A DNA stretch of 64,000 bases from Sphingomonas sp. PP-CE-1A-559 (GTDB lineage: Bacteria; Pseudomonadota; Alphaproteobacteria; Sphingomonadales; Sphingomonadaceae), in NCBI RefSeq assembly GCF_004340965.1, contig NZ_SLYA01000002.1, positions 1-64,000 of the forward strand. The letters run 5' to 3'. How positions within the stretch are numbered: the stretch's first letter is position 1; the number at the start of each line of letters is the position of its first letter. Positions 59,557-64,000 of the stretch are shown here, piece after piece. The translations under genes were made by a program, and so were the position numbers. Below the pieces are notes generated by a model, which was not told where the DNA came from, ran no database searches, and saw nothing but the letters and a program-made list of their open reading frames with translations.

Positions 59557-61428
59557 TCAGTCCGCGCGCGTGACGGTGGTGGACTGCGGCCCGACGCTGG
59601 CATTCACCGCGACGGTGGCATTCAAGGGCGCCGTGCTCGCACGATATTGCGTGTACGGCTTGGCCGCCATCCGCACCGCGGTCGCACCCGGCAGGCCGGG
59701 GAAGCGCGGCCACATGCCCTGCGCCAGCGCGTTGCGGCTGGTCGATGCCTTCTTGCCGCCCTGCGCCTCGTACATCCAGTAATTGCGCAGCACGGTGGTG
59801 ACGTATCCGCGCGTCTCCCAATACGGGATGCTCTCGATATACATCAGCGGATCGCCATTATCGTGGACGATCGCGTTCCAGTCGCCAACGGGGCGCGGAC
59901 CTGCATTATACGCCGCGATTACCTTGGGCAGCAGCCCGCCGGTGACGCCTGCCATGTCGCGCAGCCGCTCGAGATGGCGCTGGCCGACATCCATGTTGGT
60001 GCTCGGCTTGGTCAGCGCTTTCACATCGATCGAGGTGCCACGCTCGCGCGCGAAATCGGTCGCGGCGGCGGGCATGATCTGCATGAGACCATACGCGCCG
60101 GCCGGGCTCTTGATCGTGTTGCGGAACCGCGATTCCTCGAGCGTGTGCGCGTAGACCAGCGCCTTGTCGATGTGCCAGCCGCTGTCGGGCGTCCAGTTCG
60201 GCGTCGGATAGCGCGCCTCGGCGGTCGACGTGACCCCCTGCGGGCAGTTGTGCGCAAGCCATACCGTGGTCGCCGGCAAGCTCAGCGCTTCCGCCACGCG
60301 GACCAGGTTGGCGAACTCGCGCGGATCGCCGATCTTGGCCTGCTGGCGGATGACGGTATCGGCCAGGTCGGTCTCGCCGACCTCGACCAGCGCCGCCGCG
60401 ACGCGCACGTTCGGGCGCTTGCCGACGACCTTCCAGTCGCTGGCCACGAGCCCGCCGACGGACGTGCCCTTGTCCTTCATCGCCAATTGCTGGCGCGCTA
60501 GCTGGCCGTAGAAGCTCTCGCCGAACTGGGCCGCAACCTTCAGTCGACCCTCTATCTTGTCGGGGCGCGAGCACACCATGTCCGCACGCGACGCCCAGTA
60601 CAAAGCCGCCGCGCGGAGATCGACGTCGCCGGCCCGTGCCGCAACACCTTCGAACCCGGTCTCGGCATTCGCGCAGTCGTTCTGCCGCCATGCCGAAAGA
60701 GCGCCGACCCAGCGGCCCTGGACGGCCCAGTCGCCGACGCCGTCCTGTGCCTTCGCCGCCATCACGCGCGCGTTCACGTCGTCGCCCTGGAGGAAATAGA
60801 TCCACGCGATCTTCTGCTGCCACTCGGTCAGCGCTTCCGGAGTAAGCCCTGGCGTACTCTCCAGCAGGGACTGCGCCTCGCGGCCCATGTCCGCCTTGAC
60901 GTAAGGCTGCATCTTCAGCGCGAGATCGGCGGCGATCATGTCGCCCTGCAGGCTCTTGGCGCGGACGCGACGCGGGGCGCCGTCCTGCCAGATCAATCGC
61001 TGGGCTGTGGGGAGGGGAGGCAGGTCGACCGCGCCACGAGTAGTCGCGAGGCGCGAGATCTGTGCGGCTTCGGGGAGTTCGGGCGCTTCGTTGAGCAGCG
61101 CGACCAGCGGCTCCATCTCGACACGCGGCGAACCCTTCGCCGTATACATCTCGGCGCGCGCGATCGCATGCAGCGGGCCGGGCTTCATCGTGTCGAGCCC
61201 GATCTGCGCGTCGGTCCACTTGCCGTCGCGGATTGCGGCGAACACGGTCTTGTAAGCCTCGCGCTGGCTGGCGTCGAGCTGGTCGGGGATCTGCTCAATC
61301 GTCGGCGCGCCGATCAACTGCATTGTGCCGAGCCGCGCGTCGCCAGCAGGCTCACCGGCAACGGTCGCCGCGAGTGCTGGAAAGGGAAGGGCGCTGAGCC
61401 CCAGAACGATAGCTAGAGTCCGAATCAT
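59557..61428 (-). CDS. Soluble lytic murein transglycosylase (Slt70-type)
   Basis: 623 residues. Signal peptide ([16 protein letters not shown]), a long superhelical region, then the lysozyme-like SLT domain with catalytic Glu in [26 protein letters not shown], and [13 protein letters not shown]. It cleaves peptidoglycan glycan strands, forming 1,6-anhydro products. The start overlaps the end of the uracil-DNA-glycosylase-like gene by 4 bp (ATGA). Confidence 0.92.
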   Translation of the reverse strand: MIRTLAIVLGLSALPFPALAATVAGEPAGDARLGTMQLIGAPTIEQIPDQLDASQREAYKTVFAAIRDGKWTDAQIGLDTMKPGPLHAIARAEMYTAKGSPRVEMEPLVALLNEAPELPEAAQISRLATTRGAVDLPPLPTAQRLIWQDGAPRRVRAKSLQGDMIAADLALKMQPYVKADMGREAQSLLESTPGLTPEALTEWQQKIAWIYFLQGDDVNARVMAAKAQDGVGDWAVQGRWVGALSAWRQNDCANAETGFEGVAARAGDVDLRAAALYWASRADMVCSRPDKIEGRLKVAAQFGESFYGQLARQQLAMKDKGTSVGGLVASDWKVVGKRPNVRVAAALVEVGETDLADTVIRQQAKIGDPREFANLVRVAEALSLPATTVWLAHNCPQGVTSTAEARYPTPNWTPDSGWHIDKALVYAHTLEESRFRNTIKSPAGAYGLMQIMPAAATDFARERGTSIDVKALTKPSTNMDVGQRHLERLRDMAGVTGGLLPKVIAAYNAGPRPVGDWNAIVHDNGDPLMYIESIPYWETRGYVTTVLRNYWMYEAQGGKKASTSRNALAQGMWPRFPGLPGATAVRMAAKPYTQYRASTAPLNATVAVNASVGPQSTTVTRAD

Positions 61429-62207
61429 CTCACACCCTCTTGCGACGTCAATCCGCGCATCAGCATCTGCAAATCCTTCCAGGCCTCGGCCTTGGCCGCG
61501 GGCTTCTCGATCAGAAACCGCGGGTGAAAGCTCGCGACCACGCCGGTCTCGTCGGGAGCTTCGCCAGACGCCGAACCGGACCCCGTTTCTCCGGTCTTAT
61601 GGTTAAATCCGTGTAAACGCCCGCGGGCCGCCTGCAATTCCGTCCCGAGGATCGCACGGCTCGCCGCATTGCCGAGCAGCAACAACCGCTTGGGCGCAAC
61701 CAACCCGATGTGATGCTTGGCGATTTCCGACAGCCGTGCCTCGACCTCGCTCTGGATCCGGCCCGCGGTCGGCCGCTTCGCGCAGACCGCCGCGAGATGC
61801 ACTTCGTCGCGCGTCAGACCGATCGCACCGAGCATCTTGTCGAGCAACCGTCCCGATGCGCCACTCAGCAGCGCCCCGGCATCGCCGTCATCGCGATCGG
61901 GACAATCGACAAGCACCATGACCGTAGCGTCAGCCGGACCTACGGCAGCGAGCGAAACCCCGCTCCAGTCCGCCTCGGGAACCTCCGCACTGCTCCGCCA
62001 CGCCAGGAAATCGGCGAGCAAAAGCGGCATGGCGGACGGTGCGACGACCGGCGCAACAGGTGCTGCGGCTGGTAGGACCAGCGGTTCGGGCGCCGCAAAC
62101 CAGTCGCGCGGGACGTCGTCGACCAGCGTGTCGACGCCAGCCTCGTGCCACCAATCGAGCGCGCTCGCGGCGGCGTTTCGCCAATCGATGGTTTGATCCG
62201 CCCCCAC
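61425..62207 (-). CDS. Uracil-DNA-glycosylase-superfamily protein with degenerate motifs
   Basis: 260 residues from a GTG at 62207. The C-terminal half has the UDG alpha/beta fold: VMVLVDCPDRDDG where active family 4 enzymes have GEGPG, LLDKMLGAIGLTRDEVHL, KRLLLLGNAASRAIL, and ASFHPRFLI as motif B. The iron-sulfur cysteines of family 4 are absent. The N-terminal about 90 residues are a Pro/Ala-rich leader (PEPLVLPAAAPVAPVVAPSA). It may act on another damaged base or only bind DNA. Confidence 0.8.
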   Translation of the reverse strand: MGADQTIDWRNAAASALDWWHEAGVDTLVDDVPRDWFAAPEPLVLPAAAPVAPVVAPSAMPLLLADFLAWRSSAEVPEADWSGVSLAAVGPADATVMVLVDCPDRDDGDAGALLSGASGRLLDKMLGAIGLTRDEVHLAAVCAKRPTAGRIQSEVEARLSEIAKHHIGLVAPKRLLLLGNAASRAILGTELQAARGRLHGFNHKTGETGSGSASGEAPDETGVVASFHPRFLIEKPAAKAEAWKDLQMLMRGLTSQEGVR

Positions 62208-62227
62208 TGGGTAACCTATGCTGCATG

Positions 62228-62245
62228 GTTGACGTGGCGGTCAAC
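62228..62245. promoter_or_regulatory. Inverted repeat GTTGAC-N6-GTCAAC
   Basis: 6-bp perfect arms in the 136-bp divergent region between the UDG-like gene and ETF-QO. The spacing fits a TetR-like dimer, as used for fatty-acid and acyl-CoA genes. Candidate only. Confidence 0.35.
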
Positions 62246-62343
62246 TCGCGCAATCGCCATATTGGACAAGACGGTGCCGGCCCGAGCCCGAACGAAGGGT
62301 GGGGCGCAAAGCTATGGCAATAGGGGACATCCCCCGGGAGACG

Positions 62344-64000
62344 ATGATGACGACACGTGAATCGATGCCGTACGACGTGGTGATCGTCGGCGCTGGCCCG
62401 GCCGGTCTCTCGGCAGCGATCCGCCTGAAACAGCTGGCGGCCGAGAAGGACGCCGAAATCAGCGTCTGCGTGCTCGAAAAGGGCTCCGAAGTCGGCGCGC
62501 ATATCCTGTCGGGCGCGGTGATCGATCCGAAGTCTCTCGACGAACTTCTGCCGAACTGGCGCGAAGACGGCTGCCCGCTCGCCGAGGTGCCGGTGACCGA
62601 GAACCATCACTGGATCCTGACCAAGACGAAGAAGAGCGAGATGCCGCACTTCGTCACGCCCTCGTTCATGCACAACAAGGGCACCTATACCGGCTCGCTC
62701 GGTAACCTGTGCCGCTGGCTTGCGGGCAAGGCGGAGGAACTCGGCGTCGAGATCTTCCCGGGCTTTGCCGCGGCGGAAATCCTGTTCAACGACGACGGCT
62801 CGGTGAAGGGCGTGGCGACCGGCGACATGGGCGTCGCGCGCGACGGCACGCACAAGGGCGACTACACCCCCGGCCTCGAACTCCACGCCAAATACACCTT
62901 CTTCTCGGAAGGTTGCCGCGGTCACCTCACCAAGGAACTGATCCGCAATTTCGCGCTCGACAAGGACAGCGACCCGCAGGTCTACGGCCTCGGCATCAAG
63001 GAGCTGTGGGACATCGATCCCGAACTCCACGTCCCCGGCCGCGTCATCCACACGCAGGGCTGGCCGTTGTCCGAGACGGACGGCTCGAACGGCGGCGGCT
63101 GGATCTATCACCAGGCGAACGGCCAGGTCTCGATCGGCTTCGTCACGTGGCTGAACTACACCAACCCGTATCTCTCGCCGTTCAGCGAGATGCAGCGCTG
63201 GAAGACGCATCCCGAGATCGCCGCGCTGCTGAAGGGCGCCAAGCGCGTCAGCTACGGCGCGCGCGCGATCAGCGATGGCGGGCTGCAGTCGATCCCCAAG
63301 CTCGTCATGCCCGGTGCGGCTCTGATCGGCGACAGCGCAGGCTTCCTGAACGTGCCGCGGATCAAGGGCACGCATACCGCGATGAAGTCCGGCATGATGG
63401 CCGCCGAGGCCGCGGTCGAGGCGATCGTCTCGCAGCGCGGCCATGACGAGCTCGCCGCCTATCCCGAGGCGTTCGAGAAGTCGTGGGTCAAGAAGGAGCT
63501 GTCGGTCGTCCGCAACGTCGTGCCGCTGGTCAAGAAGTTCGGCGACCTCGTCGGCTCGGGCCTCGCCGGCGTGACGATGTGGATGGAGCATCTCGGCATC
63601 AAGGTGCCCTTCACGATGCACCATCACCCCGACAATGAGAGCCTGTGGCGCAAGGATCTCGTCAAGCCGATCGTCTATCCGAAGCCCGACGGTGTCCTGA
63701 CGTTCGATCGCCTGTCGTCGGTGTTCGTCTCGAACACCAACCACGAGGAGGATCAGCCGGTCCACCTGACGCTCAAAGATGCGAGCGTGCCGATCGCCTA
63801 CAACCTGCCGATGTACGACGAACCCGCGCAACGCTATTGCCCGGCCGGCGTTTACGAAGTCGTCGGTGAGGACACGGCCGATCCGAAGTTCGTCATCAAC
63901 GCGCAGAACTGCGTCCACTGCAAGACCTGCGACATCAAGGACCCCACCCAGAACATCAACTGGGTCGTACCCGAGGGCGGCGGAGGCCCCAATTATCCCA
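62344..64000 (+). CDS. Electron transfer flavoprotein-ubiquinone oxidoreductase, partial at right edge
   Basis: 552 codons visible, no stop, so the C-terminal few residues are missing. Start at 62344 (two ATGs in a row at 62344 and 62347) after GGGAGA. FAD motif VVIVGAGPAGLSAAIRLKQL, SGAVIDPKSLDELLPNW, GLQSIPKLVMPGAALIGDSA and the single 4Fe-4S cluster cysteines near the end (YCPAGVYEVV and NCVHCKTCDIKDP). It passes electrons from acyl-CoA dehydrogenases such as gcdH, via ETF, to ubiquinone in the inner membrane. Confidence 0.95.
   Translation, partial: MMTTRESMPYDVVIVGAGPAGLSAAIRLKQLAAEKDAEISVCVLEKGSEVGAHILSGAVIDPKSLDELLPNWREDGCPLAEVPVTENHHWILTKTKKSEMPHFVTPSFMHNKGTYTGSLGNLCRWLAGKAEELGVEIFPGFAAAEILFNDDGSVKGVATGDMGVARDGTHKGDYTPGLELHAKYTFFSEGCRGHLTKELIRNFALDKDSDPQVYGLGIKELWDIDPELHVPGRVIHTQGWPLSETDGSNGGGWIYHQANGQVSIGFVTWLNYTNPYLSPFSEMQRWKTHPEIAALLKGAKRVSYGARAISDGGLQSIPKLVMPGAALIGDSAGFLNVPRIKGTHTAMKSGMMAAEAAVEAIVSQRGHDELAAYPEAFEKSWVKKELSVVRNVVPLVKKFGDLVGSGLAGVTMWMEHLGIKVPFTMHHHPDNESLWRKDLVKPIVYPKPDGVLTFDRLSSVFVSNTNHEEDQPVHLTLKDASVPIAYNLPMYDEPAQRYCPAGVYEVVGEDTADPKFVINAQNCVHCKTCDIKDPTQNINWVVPEGGGGPNYP

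Overview
The window is GC-rich chromosomal DNA that reads as a sphingomonad alphaproteobacterium (Sphingomonas or a close relative). The evidence is gene content and order rather than a marker gene: a large TonB-dependent receptor with neighbouring tryptophan-halogenase-like genes, a split glycine decarboxylase (gcvPA/gcvPB) behind a tandem glycine riboswitch, long PstC/PstA permeases, an HPr-rel-A gene set, an archaeal/eukaryotic-type ProRS, and many REP-like palindromes.

Region 1 (1-2.7 kb) is worn sequence: a partial reading frame, a truncated beta-lactamase-fold gene, a PKHD-type (PiuC-like) hydroxylase, a divergent small exported Gly/Glu-rich protein, and about 750 bp without a convincing gene. 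Region 2 (2.7-20 kb) is a plant cell-wall utilisation locus best read as xyloglucan-specific. It holds a GH39 enzyme, a TonB-dependent receptor, two flavin halogenase-like proteins, a GH74 xyloglucanase, and opposite them a GH29 fucosidase, an SGNH esterase and a GH31 alpha-xylosidase, with a divergent GH35 beta-galactosidase. Together these could import xyloglucan oligosaccharides, deacetylate them, and remove fucose, galactose and xylose. A FucP-like sugar symporter lies at 25.5 kb. tRNA-Glu(TTC) closes this region.

Region 3 (20.5-32 kb) holds recJ, a prolyl-4-hydroxylase-like protein, an RcnB-like protein, an orphan 2Fe-2S subunit, the sugar symporter, a CoA-transferase plus glutaryl-CoA dehydrogenase pair (glutarate breakdown), a small divergent repressor pair with a palindromic operator, an SDR dehydrogenase and a small secreted protein. 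Region 4 (32.2-39.7 kb) is a complete phosphate operon, phoR-pstS-pstC-pstA-pstB-phoU-phoB on the minus strand, with an 11-bp-periodic Pho box at the end of phoR.

Region 5 (39.9-46.8 kb) is a four-gene HPr-rel-A-type cluster of unknown function (Tat-exported small protein, PqqD-like protein, HprK-like kinase, nucleotidyltransferase), followed by VanZ-like, gph, glmU and glmS. Region 6 (46.8-52.2 kb) is the glycine cleavage operon gcvT-gcvH-gcvPA-gcvPB; gcvPB carries an in-frame REP-like insertion. Region 7 (52.2-64 kb) is mixed housekeeping: a CcdC-like membrane protein, an EamA transporter, proS, a VOC protein, a radical SAM protein, an outer-membrane barrel, small proteins, moaB, a lytic transglycosylase, a uracil-DNA-glycosylase-like protein, and ETF-ubiquinone oxidoreductase, which runs off the right edge.

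At least two families of REP-like paired palindromes, plus related C-rich repeats, sit in almost every long intergenic gap. All calls come from reading the sequence; no database search was possible.
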